A DNA stretch of 64,000 nt, from the NCBI GenBank assembly GCA_046347195.1, contig JAXMGQ010000005.1, positions 1-64,000 on the forward strand. The letters are read 5' to 3'. This DNA is from TMP-86 sp046347195. GTDB taxonomy: Bacteria; Pseudomonadota; Gammaproteobacteria; Steroidobacterales; Steroidobacteraceae. Positions within the stretch are counted from its first letter, which is position 1, and every line of letters starts with the position of its first letter. Under the pieces are notes generated by a model. That model saw only the letters and a list, made by a program, of their open reading frames with translations. It was not told the DNA's origin and made no database searches. Made by a program: the position numbers and the translations under genes. This document shows positions 39,494 through 49,061 of the stretch, piece after piece.

Positions 39494-39855
39494 TATTCTT
39501 CCGGAAGGCCGGATCCGCGTACATCCTGTATGGTCGGCCGTGCGACCCATGCGCGCAGTCCTACGATGGATTGTCGGCGCTGACGCGGCATGAGCGCCAG
39601 GCGTGACCCGCTGGATGGGGTTTGTACGTCTACCTGAACAGGCGCGGCACGCAGGTGATGTTTGTATTTTGACGACCGCAGCGGCTTTTGCGTGTGGGCC
39701 AAGCGCCTGGGTCGGGTCGGTTCATCCGGGATTGGCGGCAGGTCAGCACGATGGAGTTGGACTGGACGCAGTTGAAGTTATTGCTGGAAGGGCTTGAAGT
39801 CAGACGCGTGAGCAAGCGCTATGCGTTGCCGGCGGTGTACGCGCAAAGCCTGTAA
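39491..39855 (+). pseudogene. tnpB: IS66 TnpB-like, frameshifted
   Basis: Family blocks appear in changing frames: YDGLSALTRHE, RRGTQVMFV, FDRSGFCVWAKRL, then WTQLKLLLEGLEVRRVSKRY near the stop. Length fits the usual 115-120 residues. It overlaps the tnpA stop as in the family. Confidence 0.75.
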
Positions 39856-39903
39856 TTTAAGGCACTTTGGCGCACACCAGGTATTTTACTCCCGCACCTC
39901 GTG

Positions 39904-41467
39904 ATGAACTCCCCGCAGACTCCGCGACCAGCAACGAAGCGAGCGTATCGAGCCTCGGGAACTCTCGGCGCTGGTGCGCTCGCAGGCCCAGACGATCAGC
40001 GAGTTGAAGGCACGGCTGGCCTGGTTCAGCGGCAGGTGTTTGGCTCAAGAGCGAGCGGCAAGCTGCTGGATGAGGGCCGCCAGCTCTTGCTCGGTGAAGA
40101 TGCTGAACCAGGCGGCCGGTCCGGCCCTACCTGAAGGCAAGCCAGTCGCTACGCACGTACGCCGACCACCCCGAGGCGATGCCGCCGAAGCCGAGCAGCT
40201 CGAATCGCTCCTTCTTCGATCGCACTCGCGTGCCGGTGGAGCGCATCGAACTGGTTCCCGAAGAGATCGAAACTCTCGCGCCCGATCAATACGAGGTGAT
40301 CGGGTGTAAAACCACCTACCGTCTGGCACAGCGCCCGGGCAGCTACGTGGTGCTCGAGTACGCGCGCCCGGTGATCAAGCGCAAGGATCTCACCCCGTGC
40401 GCAGGGCCACAGATCCTGTGCACCCCGGCGCCCGCCGGGGTGATCGAGGGCCGTGCCGATGTAGACGGCGGGGCTCTTGGTGGACAAGTTCTTCAGCGCC
40501 TCTGTACCGCCAGCACCAGCGGCTTTGGATGCTGGCATCACGGTCAACCGGCCTAGCTGACCCGAAGCTCTACCCAAGGGCGATCGGGCTGCTGGTACCG
40601 ATCTATGAGGCGCAGCTCGCCTCCATCCGCCAAAGCCATGTGATCGCGATGGATGAAACCCCGATCAAGGCGGGGCGCAGCGGGCACGGCAAGATGAAAA
40701 CCACCTACTTCTGGCCCCTGTATGGCGATCAGAACGAGGTGTGCTTCCCGTACCGGCCCAGTCGGAGCCACGAGCAGGTGGCCGCGCTCTGGGGGGCTCG
40801 ACCCCCACCGGGGACGGTGCTGCACCGATGGCTATGCCGCCTACGAAGCCTGCAGCCAACCACATCACCCATGCGCAGTGCTGGGCACATGCGCGGCGCG
40901 AGCTGTTCGAGGCGCGACTCGGAGCCGGGCGTGCGGATCGCTCTTGAGCACATCGCCGGAATTTACGCCGTGGAGGACGCTATCCGCCAACGCGGGCTCG
41001 AGGGCGAAGCCAAGCGTGAGCAGCGGGTCCTGGAAATAAAACCCCGGGTGGATGCGTTCTTTGCGTTCGTGGAAGAGGCCTTCGCGGCGATCAGGTTGTT
41101 GCCGGCGACGCCGTTCTGGGCCCTTGCGTACGTGCGTGATCGCAAGGAGGCGCTCTCGGTGTTCCTGCAAGACCCCGAGGTTGCCCTGGACACAAATCAC
41201 CTCGAGCGCGCCCTGCGACCGATCCCGATGGGGCGCAAGAACTGGATGTTCTGTTGGACCGAGCTGGGTGCTCCAGATGTCGGCATCGTGCAAAGCTTGA
41301 TCGTGACTTGCCGGCTTCTGCCGCATCGACATCTACGCCTCGTCGATGTCCTGCAGCGCGTTGCCGAGCATCCCGCTAGTCGCGTCGAGGAACTCACGCC
41401 GCGACGCTGGAAGACTCTGTTCGCCGACACACCGCTGCGGTCCAGCCTGCACACCCGGCAAACGTAG
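39904..41467 (+). pseudogene. tnpC: IS66 TnpC transposase, frameshifted
   Basis: About 520 residues over several frames. The N-terminus has LSALVRSQAQTISELKARLA in one frame. Then VERIELVPEEIETLAPDQYE, the DDE region VIAMDETPIKAGRSGHGKMK and TTYFWPLYGDQNEVCFPY, and a C-terminal LERALRPIPMGRKNWMFC follow. The ORF ends at 41467, 28 bases before the terminal repeat. Confidence 0.85.
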
Positions 41468-42297
41468 GTCCAGACGCCGCGTAGTTACCGGTTACGGCTC
41501 AGCGGCAAGCAACGTCAGTTCATCAAGGGGCAGAAATACACCTTGCTGGCGCACCCGCAGAACCTCACCGGCGCGCCCGCAAGAACCTCAAGCTCCTGCT
41601 CGCCGCCAACCAGCGCTTGAACACCGCTTACCTGCTCAAGGAGTCCTTCGGCCAACTCTGGGACTACAACCGCGAGGCCTGGGCGCGAAAGTTCTTCGAG
41701 AACTGGCGAGCGAGCCTGAAGTAGCAGCGCCTGAAGCCCGTACGAAAAGTTTGCCCAGATGATCGAACGGCACTGGGATGGCATCGCCGCCTACTGCCAA
41801 CCCCAGAACAAGATGGCGCTGGGCTTCGTCGAGGTCTGAACAACAAGATCCGAGTCATGCAGCGCCGTGCTACGGTTTGCGCGACGAGGAGTACACCCTG
41901 CGACTCAAGGTGTTGACCTCCATGCTGCCTCCAGATTTGATCGAAAAATGATCAACTTCTACCCACTCGTTTCCACGATGACCCCTTAAAACTAGGCATG
42001 TCTCCTTCCCATATCTGGTGGCTAAGTTGCGGTATTCGCGACCAGTACGGCCAGGCGCTCGAGCTGCTTCTCCAACACAAGTCGCGCGCGTTACGTTTCC
42101 CGTCGACCACTTTCGCTGGCATGCCGCTCGCGCGGGTTGCAGCGGCCGCCCATAGCGTGCAGACGGCGAACGTTCATTCCAGGCATGCGCTGGAGGCCGC
42201 CAGCCTCGAGCATTCCGGTTTTCGACGTCACTCTGCCGTGGGGCTGGTAACGGAGCAGTACGACACAATCGTCAAGCAGTTGGAGCGGCTACGTGCC

Positions 42298-42387
42298 GCA
42301 TAACAAGCAAATGCAGCGAGCGCGCACCGACCGTAAATTGGTTCTGGGTTGCGCGCATCGGCGCGTCGCTGATTTGCGGAGTTAGAT
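42298..42387 (+). repeat. attC: attC5 (90 bp)
   Basis: 5' core GCATAAC preceded by GTGCC, complementary to the left end of cassette 5 (GTTATGCGGCAC at 37907), which proves the 4.5-kb span is one cassette with insertions. 3' core GTTAGAT. Confidence 0.88.
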
Positions 42388-42827
42388 TGCTCAAGCCATT
42401 GGAGTTGCTTCGTCGCTGAATGGATGGTCACCGCTCGCGCAAGTACTGCGGAGGGAATCACTTTGCTTCCGCGGCGTGAGCGTTGGGGTTGACCAGCAGA
42501 AAGACCGGCGGCAATTTGTCCTCGGCCAATGACGAGCATCACCGCGGCTGGCCGGCGGGCAGCGCTCCAAAGTTGCTGCGTCGGCCGTCGCCGCAGGCTC
42601 CGGCATAAAGTAGTGCGCAGCCGCGCGCGGCTGGCCGGCCAGCAAGAAGCGCTTCCTTCGTTCGAGGCAGTCGAGATTCCGACGGTCAAGGTCGGTGGTG
42701 GTTGCCGCTGCGGCGTCGAACATTATGGTCAGCGCCAGTTGCGGCGCCGCTCCGCTCGGCGCAGGATGTTCTCAACATGCGTAACGCCGGGAGACCCGAG
42801 GCGGCTCGCCATGTCAGCGCCAGATCA
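42382..42827 (+). other. cassette 6 body, coding content unclear (446 bases)
   Basis: No recognised family on either strand. A short frame around 42690-42784 encodes SVVVAAAASNIMVSASCGAA and PLGAG. A related stretch occurs at 52701-52775, with the differences in the shared core falling mostly at third codon positions. This suggests that frame is, or was, translated, but no clear start is visible. Confidence 0.4.
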
Positions 42828-42915
42828 ATCTAACGGGCTGTTCGGTACGGACCGAGTTGACCTTGGTCGTGCTGAACGAGCCGCGGCGCGCGGCCGCGCA
42901 ACGGCGGCGTTAGGC
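42828..42915 (+). repeat. attC: attC6 (88 bp)
   Basis: 5' core ATCTAAC preceded by CA, complementary to GTTAGATTG at the cassette 6 left end (42381). 3' core GTTAGGC. Interior unlike the main class. Confidence 0.82.
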
Positions 42916-43038
42916 GACTGGAGCTCGTTGTCGTGCTTCAACTCAGGTGCTCATAGGCGTTGTGCCGGCGGCCCGCCAAGTGGTTGGCGTCGTTCTATTT
43001 GCGCAATTTCTCAGTTCGGACCTCAGAAGCTTCTCGGT

Positions 43039-43239
43039 ATGTTCGCTCTGATGGGAACTGCCGGAATGATTTGGGCTACCGTAGGGATCTCCCGAAGGGC
43101 GGCGCTACCAATTCTGCTTTTGCTCACCACTGGTCTAGTCGCGATGGTCGGTGGGGGGCTGGTCGGAGTAATTGCTGGTCTAAGAATTGACCTGCAGAAC
43201 AATATTCTTGGCGCGCTACCTCAATTAATTGGGCTCTGA
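43039..43239 (+). pseudogene. cassette 7 small membrane protein, 3' end cut by IS copy C
   Basis: 66 residues from an ATG at 43039, with two hydrophobic segments (MFALMGTAGMIWATVGI, LPILLLLTTGLVAMVGGGLV). A third hydrophobic stretch lies upstream in another frame (VVPAARQVVGVVLFAQFL), so the gene probably starts earlier and is frameshifted. Beyond the IS a frame reads WFVLGPIFVGIYQVRR, the likely original C-terminus. Function unknown. Confidence 0.5.
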
Positions 43240-44659
43240 CTTGAATTTCGAGTGGGTTACGCGACGTAGGGATTGAGCTTGGAGAAGTCGAGCTTGCCAG
43301 CGACAAGGAAGATCACCATGCGGATGGTGCGGAAGGTCCCATACCCGCGCGCCTTGCGTTTGGCGGCCTGGAACAGGCCGTTGATGGCTTCCAAGAAGCC
43401 GTTCGTTTGCCGTGTTTCGACCCAGGCGAGGACCCCCTCGAAGTGCTTGCGGATCATGACGGCCACTGCCTTCATCGGCTCGACCTTCGAGCGCATCACG
43501 TTCGTACACCACTGCTTGAGCAGCGCGCGCGCGATGTTGGGCTGCTTGCGGCTCATGATCTCGCGCAGCTGCTCGCGGTACTGCCAGGCACGGGCGGTGC
43601 GGCTGCTGGTCATGTTCGCCAGCAGAAGGCATCAGCTCGGCGCGCTGCAGCCGCCCCAGCCGACTGCGGTCCTTCAGCAGCGTCCAACGCAACCCCTTGA
43701 GGCTCGGGTCGAGCTTCTGCTCGGCGCGGCGCGCTGGCGTCGATCATGGCCAGGCGTGAGCGATCGTGGAACTTGTCGAAGGTGATCTGTGCGTTGGGAA
43801 GTTTGCCTCGACGCGCTGATGAACGCCGGGGACATGTCGATGCTGATGGCGGCAATCTGGGTGAACGCCCAGCATGGGCGCGGAGTTCGCGGCGAAGGCC
43901 TGCACGGTCTCGGCTTCGCGGCCCTCGGCCCCGAACAGCACTCGGCGCGCTCGGGGTCCGGGTCGGCATCGGCAAGCGTCACGTAGTCGGCCGTCGCGCC
44001 CAGCGCGAGGGTCTCATCGGTCGCCAGGCGCCGCACCTCTACGGAGATCCGGCCACCAACCGCCGCATCGACGTAGCGATGGCCACGGCCATGATCCGAT
44101 GAACCGACTCCCCGGTGATGCGCGCGACACCCGTGAAGGACATCTCGGCTCAACAGCAGCACGAGAAGGCCTCAAAGAGCGGCGAGAAGCCCGACAGCTT
44201 GCCCCACGCCCGGCGGCCTCACCTAACAACCTTCCCGTCGGGCAGCTTCACTCGCGGTACCCGCACCGAAGCTCGCATTCGTGCTGGAAAAGAAGTTCAG
44301 GTGCCGGTAGGTCTTGGTCACGGTATACGATGCACCGGAGTGCTGCCCGTCCGCCAGCGACCCCCAAGCGGCTGCCAACCTCGAAATCCACGCAAATGTT
44401 CAGCTTCTTCTGGCTCGGCTCGAAGCTCATCCCGGCGATGAACCAGGGGGGAGCTGATGCCCAGGGCAGACTCGAATATCTTCTCGGTGACCATCTCGGC
44501 CCTTCCGCTTCGATCTTCAGGAGCACCGCCCCAACCAACCACGGACTTCACCGCCTGCGGCGCCAAGACCCGCGCTTCACAACGCCCGATGAAAGTAGAT
44601 CGAAGAGCAAGATCAAGATCTACCCCAAGCTCAGTTACCCACTCAGATTTCAATGAGGC
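43232..44659 (-). mobile_element. ISL3-family element, type 1, copy C
   Basis: 1428 bp, ends GGCTCTGACTTGAATTTCGA and (reversed) GCCTCATTGAAATCTGAGTG. Perfect 8-bp target duplication ATTAATTG at 43224-43231 and 44660-44667. Inserted in the cassette 7 gene. Confidence 0.92.
43257..44610 (-). pseudogene. ISL3-family transposase, type 1, copy C, frameshifted
   Basis: The C-terminal third is in one frame (MSRKQPNIARALLKQWCTNV, VETRQTNGFLEAINGLFQAA, KLDFSKLNPYVA). The middle and N-terminus are broken by many small indels, more than in copy B. Compared with B, several single bases are missing around 43730-44160. Confidence 0.8.
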
Positions 44660-44754
44660 ATTAATTGGCGCCTCTTGTCTTCAGCTTGGTTCGTTCTTGG
44701 TCCAATCTTCGTCGGAATCTACCAAGTTAGGAGAGTAGTGAACTGCATTCGTGG

Positions 44755-44839
44755 GTCGCTACTTGGCCGCATCGAGCATGACGGATAAAGTGCACCAATC
44801 AGGCGTGGGTGCGTACGGCGCTCATGCGGGGCGTTAGAG
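44755..44839 (+). repeat. attC: attC7 (main class, damaged 5' core)
   Basis: GCCGCATCGAGC...CGGCGCTCATGCGGGGC and the 3' core GTTAGAG are as in the main class. The expected 5' core GTCGCCTAAC (complement of the cassette 7 left end) reads GTCGCTAC, lacking two bases. Cassette mobility may be lost, or this is a sequencing error. Confidence 0.75.
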
Positions 44840-44881
44840 GCCAACTTGGACACGGTCACGCGATCGCGGTAGTGTATAGGC

Positions 44882-45094
44882 ATGAGTTCCTCCGTCATCA
44901 CCACGCAAAGCGACATAATGGGCGGCACGCCAGTATTTGCCGGCACGCGCGTGCCTGTTCAGACGTTGTTGGATTACCTTGAGGCGGGGGACAGCATAGA
45001 CGATTTTCTGGCTGGATTTCCCTCGGTGAGCAGAGATCAGGTCATCAGCTTTCTTGAGCGAGCCACTTCGCTCGCGGTTCATGACGCAGCGTGA
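44882..45094 (+). CDS. cassette 8 antitoxin, DUF433 family
   Basis: 70 residues. The DUF433 pattern is complete: ITTQSDIMGGTPVFAGTRVP, then VQTLLDYLEAGDSIDDFLAG and FPSVSRDQVISFLE. This helical DNA-binding family pairs with PIN-like DUF5615 toxins. It overlaps the next gene by 4 bases (GTGA), so the pair is translationally coupled. Confidence 0.88.
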   Translation: MSSSVITTQSDIMGGTPVFAGTRVPVQTLLDYLEAGDSIDDFLAGFPSVSRDQVISFLERATSLAVHDAA

Positions 45095-45411
45095 AAGTTC
45101 TTCTCGACGAATGCGTCGATGCTCGATTTGCCTCTCATATCCAAGGCTTTGAGACAAGTACTGTCCACGATTTGGGATGGTCGGGAATTACCAACGGCAA
45201 GCTACTCAGTCTTGCCGCAGAACAATTCGACGTATTCGTCACTGTTGACCGAAATTTGTCGTTTCAACAGCATTTGCCAAAATTCGATATTGCCGTTGTT
45301 TTAATCCATTGCCGAAGCAATCGGCTCAACGAGCTGCTGGAATTCCTTCCGGACCTAGCGGCCACGCTGCCCAATGCAAAGCCGGGCACGCTCACGCATG
45401 TTGGCCTCTAA
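45091..45411 (+). CDS. cassette 8 toxin, DUF5615 PIN-like protein
   Basis: 106 residues. The PIN-like acidic residues are visible in MKVLLDECVDARFASHIQGF and DVFVTVDRNLSFQQHLPKF. The family is thought to act as a nuclease toxin. The ORF is intact and stops inside attC8, immediately before the IS1111-type insertion. The GTG start overlaps the antitoxin stop. Confidence 0.88.
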   Translation: MKVLLDECVDARFASHIQGFETSTVHDLGWSGITNGKLLSLAAEQFDVFVTVDRNLSFQQHLPKFDIAVVLIHCRSNRLNELLEFLPDLAATLPNAKPGTLTHVGL

Positions 45412-45412
45412 C

Positions 45413-46850
45413 TACGTATATGGACTCCTCCCGCAAGTAGGAAGAGGGATCGAGGTTGAAAGCCGAGCGGATTTCGCCTGCAGTCGTATATCCGGCATCT
45501 GGAGTGAGATCGTGATGTCTCGTGCCGACATGGAATCTGCGGCACCGGTGCGCCAATCGTTGCAAGCGGCAGAAGGACTGCCAGCGTAGTTATCGGCGTC
45601 AAGCGGTGTGGGGTGAACCCGGCTGGCCATGATGGGCGATCACTCTTCCAAGCAAGCGGTGATGGGTGGGGTTGAAGGATCAGGCCGGCATTGCCGTACT
45701 GGCGCTGGATTTTCGGCTCAGTCGCGCTTTCTCATACGGCTCCTGGTCTCGTAGGTGGCAAAGCAGATGCGGGCGAGCTTGTTGGCCAGGGCGCAGGCCC
45801 AGCCTTGTTGTGATTGGAGCGGCTCTGCACCGCCGGAGCCCCATTGTCTCAAGGGGTCCAGTGGTCTGCCGCAGCGAGTAGCAACAGTGGCCGCGCGCGG
45901 TACGGAGCGGGCGCCATGGGTCAGCAGCATGCGCAGGTAGCGGTCACCGCGCTTGCTGATGCGGCCCAGGTGGCGGTGCTGCCGGAGGAATGCTCCTTGG
46001 GGTCAGGCCGAACCAGGAGGCGAAGTGGCGAGCATCCTTGAAGTGACCTGACCGACCCGCCCGGTAAGCCGCCACCATGGCCGTGGCCCGGTGAGCAGAC
46101 CAACGCCCGGCACCGACAGCAGGGTGGTGCAAGCGGCCGGGCTTTGGCGGTTTCAGTGAGGGCCGCTTCGAGCTGGGCGATGCGCGCTTCCATCAATCGA
46201 ACCTCCTCGAGCAATAGCTCAAGGTCCCGCGTATGAAAGCAGCACGGGCGAGTGCCGGATCGGCGAGGATTCGACCAGAACTGCTCGACGCCTCCTGGGC
46301 CGGGTGCCACGAGGATGCCGGCTCTCGGCGGATGCCGCGCGGTGATGCGAGCGGTGCGGGTCGCCATCCACGAGGCGCACTTGTGCAGGCTCACCAGGGC
46401 CTGCTGTTCGATGCTTTTGATCTGTACCGGGACGATGTCGGCGCATGGCCGCTTCAAGCAGGCAGCCGCATCGAGGCCGCATCGATCTTGTTGCGCTTGA
46501 CGTAGGGCCGCACATACCGAGGCGGCAGCAGCAGCACCTCGACCCCTGCTGCAGGGCCTTGAGGCCCAGTGATGCGCCTGAGCCGCAGGCCTCCATGACC
46601 ACGCGACCGACCACTTTTGATTGTAAAACCAGCGTTCAGACTGGCCTCGCGACAAGCGGGCCGCTCGATGATTCTGCACTGGCCATCGGCAGCAGTAGCT
46701 CAAAGACGTTCTTTGCCAAATCCACACCTGCAGATCCCAGCTAGCATCCATCTCAGAACCGCTTTTCGGGTTGCGCCCAGCACCCACACCACATGGGAGC
46801 CAGCTGGCACGATGATTACCGAAAACAAGTCCGGGAGGAGTCCATCCCAT
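45413..46850 (-). mobile_element. IS110 family, IS1111-type element inserted in attC8
   Basis: Subterminal 13-bp inverted repeats ATGGACTCCTCCC at 45420-45432 and GGGAGGAGTCCAT at 46833-46845. Elements of the IS1111-attC group are known to insert in attC sites. Exact tips are uncertain by a few bases because this group makes no target duplication. Confidence 0.85.
45718..46751 (-). pseudogene. IS110-family transposase, frameshifted
   Basis: The start MDASWDLQVWIWQRTSLSYC is in one frame. WSVAWSWRPAAQAHHWASR, LELLLEEVRLMEARIAQLEA and the C-terminal ALANKLARICFATYE lie in others. The length of about 340 residues fits the family, whose DEDD nuclease domain is N-terminal. Multiple indels. Confidence 0.75.
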
Positions 46851-46937
46851 CATTGGAGCGGACGCGTGAGGAATAAAGTAATGCCCAGCTCAAACGATGG
46901 CGTGCGCGCCGCTCAACTCAACCGTTAGCCGGACATC

Positions 46938-47204
46938 ATGGATCGCCCGCCCGACATTGAGGCCATCGTGACGTTCCTGCCCACGGAGCACGGTGGCCGC
47001 AAGGGGTATGCGCGCTCGGATTATCGGCCCCAGTTTTACTATGACGGGCACGATTGGGATGCCATTCACGACTACCCCGATGTCGAACTAGTGGAGCCCG
47101 GCCAGACGGCTAGGAGCGCTGTTGACGTTTCTGAGTCCGGATGCACGCTGTTGAAGCTGAAGCCCGGTAGTGCATTTTTGATTCGTGAGGTCAGAAAATC
47201 GTAG
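46938..47204 (+). CDS. cassette 9 protein with EF-Tu-like C-terminal domain fold
   Basis: 88 residues: DIEAIVTFLPTEHGGRKGYA, then RSDYRPQFYYDGHDWDAIHD and LLKLKPGSAFLIREVRKS. The pattern resembles the beta-barrel found in EF-Tu domain III (EAxVxFLxTExGGRxxPxxxGYRPQF), here as a free-standing protein; such proteins recur in integrons. It is intact and compactly placed. The function is unknown. Confidence 0.65.
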   Translation: MDRPPDIEAIVTFLPTEHGGRKGYARSDYRPQFYYDGHDWDAIHDYPDVELVEPGQTARSAVDVSESGCTLLKLKPGSAFLIREVRKS

Positions 47205-47280
47205 GCTACGGAACGGTTACGAAAATACTCGCGCTCAAAGAGTCGGCTCGTCGAGCATTTGGCAACGCCATGCCGATGCC

Positions 47281-47403
47281 GGCTAACAAGCAGTTGCAAC
47301 CCGGACGGTGCAAACAGCATCGCGGCGCAGCGCACGTGCGTCATTATGCACGTGCGCCGCGCTTCAAAGGTCAGCGCGCCGCCGCTGAACTGCGGCGTTA
47401 AGC
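47281..47403 (+). repeat. attC: attC9 (123 bp, long form)
   Basis: 5' core GGCTAAC preceded by GATGCC, complementary to the cassette 9 left end; 3' core GTTAAGC. Contains a long internal palindrome (GCGCACGTGCGTCATTATGC with its complement), giving a stem-loop typical of long attC sites. Confidence 0.85.
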
Positions 47404-47488
47404 CCCGGCTAAGGCTTCGTTTGGAGTCAGTGGTCCCCATGGCGTAGACTACTTTTCGAGGTTCAAAATGACGCGGCAATTTAACGTA

Positions 47489-48862
47489 GGGTCATCGTGG
47501 AAACGAGTGGGTAGAGTTGATCATTTTTCGATCAAATCTGAGGCAGCATGGAGGTCAACACCTTGCCGGTCGCAGGTACTCCTCGTCGCGCAAACCGTAG
47601 GCACGGCGCTGCATGACTCGGATCTTGTTGTTCCAGACCCTCGACGAAGCCCAGCGCCACCTTGTTCTGGGGTTGGCAGTAGGCGGCGATGCCGTCAGTG
47701 CCGTTCGATCATCTGGGCAAACTTTTCGTACGGCTTCAGGCGCTGCCACTTCAGGCTCGCTCGCCAGTTCTCGAAGAACTTTCGCGCCAGGCCTCGCGGT
47801 TGTAGTCCCAGAGTTGGCCGAAGGACTCCTTGAGCAGGTAAGCGGTGTTCAAGCGCTGGTTGGCGGCGAGCAGGAGCTTGGCGGGGTTCTTGCGGGCGCT
47901 GCCGGTGAGGTTCTGCGGGTGCGCCAGCAAGGTGTATTTCTGCCCCTTGATGAACTGACGTTGCTTGCCGCTGAGCCGGGCGTATTCGGCCTTGCGGATC
48001 TTGTCGAGCGCCTCGCCCAAGTGCTTCATCACGTGGAATTTGTCGAACAGGATGGCCGCTTGCGAGGCATTGCGGTGCGTGGAGGTGCGAAAGGCCTTCC
48101 CACATGTCCCGCCTGACGGCCAGGCGGATGCCTTTGGCCTTCTTTTGCACAAGAAGCGATAGAACTGGTCCGTATCGCCTCGCTCGGTCATCCCCGCCGA
48201 ACCAGATCGGCCGGCGCCGCTCCAGATCGCTGACCACGATCCGGTAGGTATGGCCCTTGCGGATGGAATCATCGATCCCGATGACTTTTGGCCCCAGGGT
48301 TCGACACGGCAAGATCTGTTCGCGCATATGATCCATCTCCAGGCGCTTGACCGTCTGCCAGTCCAGGTGCAGCTCGTAGCGTACAATCGTGCCGCTCCGG
48401 CAGCGCCAGCCACGTACAGGGCGAAGCGCTTGGTGTGCAGCGCGTTCTCGACCAGAAAATCCAGCCGCTCGCGCTTCACGATACGGCCTCGGCACTTGAC
48501 TCGACGCACCTCCAGATCGAGGTAGATGCGGTGGCCGGCGCAGGGCAGATCCCGTACGCGCCGACGCCTGCGGTCGTACCATCATTGGGCCGTACCCGCA
48601 GAGTGCCCTGAATCTCGTTTTCCCCGCCGAACCAGGGTGATGAGCCGAGCACTCGGATCGCGAACATCCCTTGGACACGTTGCAGCGGGCGAAAGCCTGG
48701 GGAAGGTATATGCCGTCCGCCAACCGGCGGCGTCTGATGGTCTTGGCATCCGCACATCATGCCAACTTTCCGCCCGTTCTCAATGTGCTTCAAACCCTAT
48801 GAAAATCGGATCAGCAGCGTGATCAGATGGCCGGTTTCACCCATACGAAATCACGAAGACCC
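47489..48862 (-). mobile_element. ISL3-family element, type 2, copy E
   Basis: 1374 bp, ends GGGTCATCGTGGAAACGAGT and (reversed) GGGTCTTCGTGATTTCGTAT, as in copy D. Perfect 8-bp target duplication TTAACGTA at 47481-47488 and 48863-48870. It interrupts hicB. Confidence 0.93.
47521..48749 (-). pseudogene. ISL3-family transposase, type 2, copy E, frameshifted
   Basis: About 400 residues if repaired. The zf-ISL3 and HTH regions (LHLDWQTVKRLEMDHMREQI) and DDE-domain blocks (AAILFDKFHVMKHLGEALDK, KQRQFIKGQKYTLLAHPQN) lie in two or three frames. Not interrupted by other elements. Confidence 0.83.
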
Positions 48863-49061
48863 TTAACGTAGTGGTGGAGCGCGACACGGATGGCTACTTT
48901 GTAGCGTCTGTTCCGTCGCTTCCGGGTTGCCATACGCAGGCCAAATCACTCGACGAACTCATGCAGCGCATTAGCGAGGCAATTGAGTTGTGCCTCGAGG
49001 TACAAGGCGCAGAGGTGGAGCCTCTGGACTTCGTAGGCGTTCAGCGCGTGACGGTCAACGC

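Larger units (their letters stand above)
39131..41495 (+). mobile_element. IS66-family element nested in ISL3 copy D
   Basis: 2365 bp. Termini GTAACCGTTAACT and, reversed, GTAACCGGTAACT begin with GTAA as in IS66. Perfect 8-bp target duplication GGCTCAGC at 39123-39130 and 41496-41503. It carries the three-gene IS66 set tnpA, tnpB and tnpC. Confidence 0.92.
38337..41951 (+). pseudogene. ISL3-family transposase, type 2, copy D, interrupted
   Basis: The gene begins MPRPIRRRRLADAY in a degenerate frame. The zinc-finger region is near YGICPAPGHRIYLDLEVRRV. The DDE domain has VIGIDE, HTYRIVVSDLERRRPIWFGG and AAILFDKFHVMKHLGEALDK. Translation stops at KAEYARLSV where the IS66 element enters, and resumes at 41504 with KQRQFIKGQKYTLLAHPQN, ending PPDLIEK. 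Several frame shifts are also present. Confidence 0.85.
38223..41984 (+). mobile_element. ISL3-family element, type 2, copy D, interrupted by an IS66 element
   Basis: Ends GGGTCTTCGTGATTTCGTAT on the left and, reversed, GGGTCATCGTGGAAACGAGT on the right. The element's own length is about 1.4 kb. Flanks CCAAAAAC and CTTAAAAC agree in 6 of 8 bases, an imperfect target duplication. It is the same element as copy E. Confidence 0.87.
37923..42303 (+). pseudogene. cassette 5 TPR-like protein, split by an IS pair
   Basis: The 5' part (37923-38222) reads MTDWFRNATWNASIEQTFED and has TPR-like helices (VALRLLDRYFTLPNHSDH, VDRATAYLALGRVADALAAY). The 3' part (41985-42303) reads DQYGQALELLLQHKSRALRF and ends IVKQLERLRAA. 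A further one-base shift lies near 42032. The ISL3 type 2 element with its nested IS66 element, 3.8 kb in all, sits between them. The intact protein would have been about 200 residues. Function unknown. Confidence 0.7.
45406..46930 (+). repeat. attC: attC8, split by an IS1111-type element
   Basis: The 5' part is CTCTAAC at 45406-45412 (complement of the cassette 8 left end GTTAGAGGCCAAC). The 3' part ends with core GTTAGCC at 46924-46930 after GCGTGCGCGCCGCTCAACTC. The IS sits directly after the 5' core. Confidence 0.8.

Noticed and set aside
47310..47380. Strong hairpin read as a transcription terminator
   Set aside because: It is the internal stem of attC9 and has no T-run.
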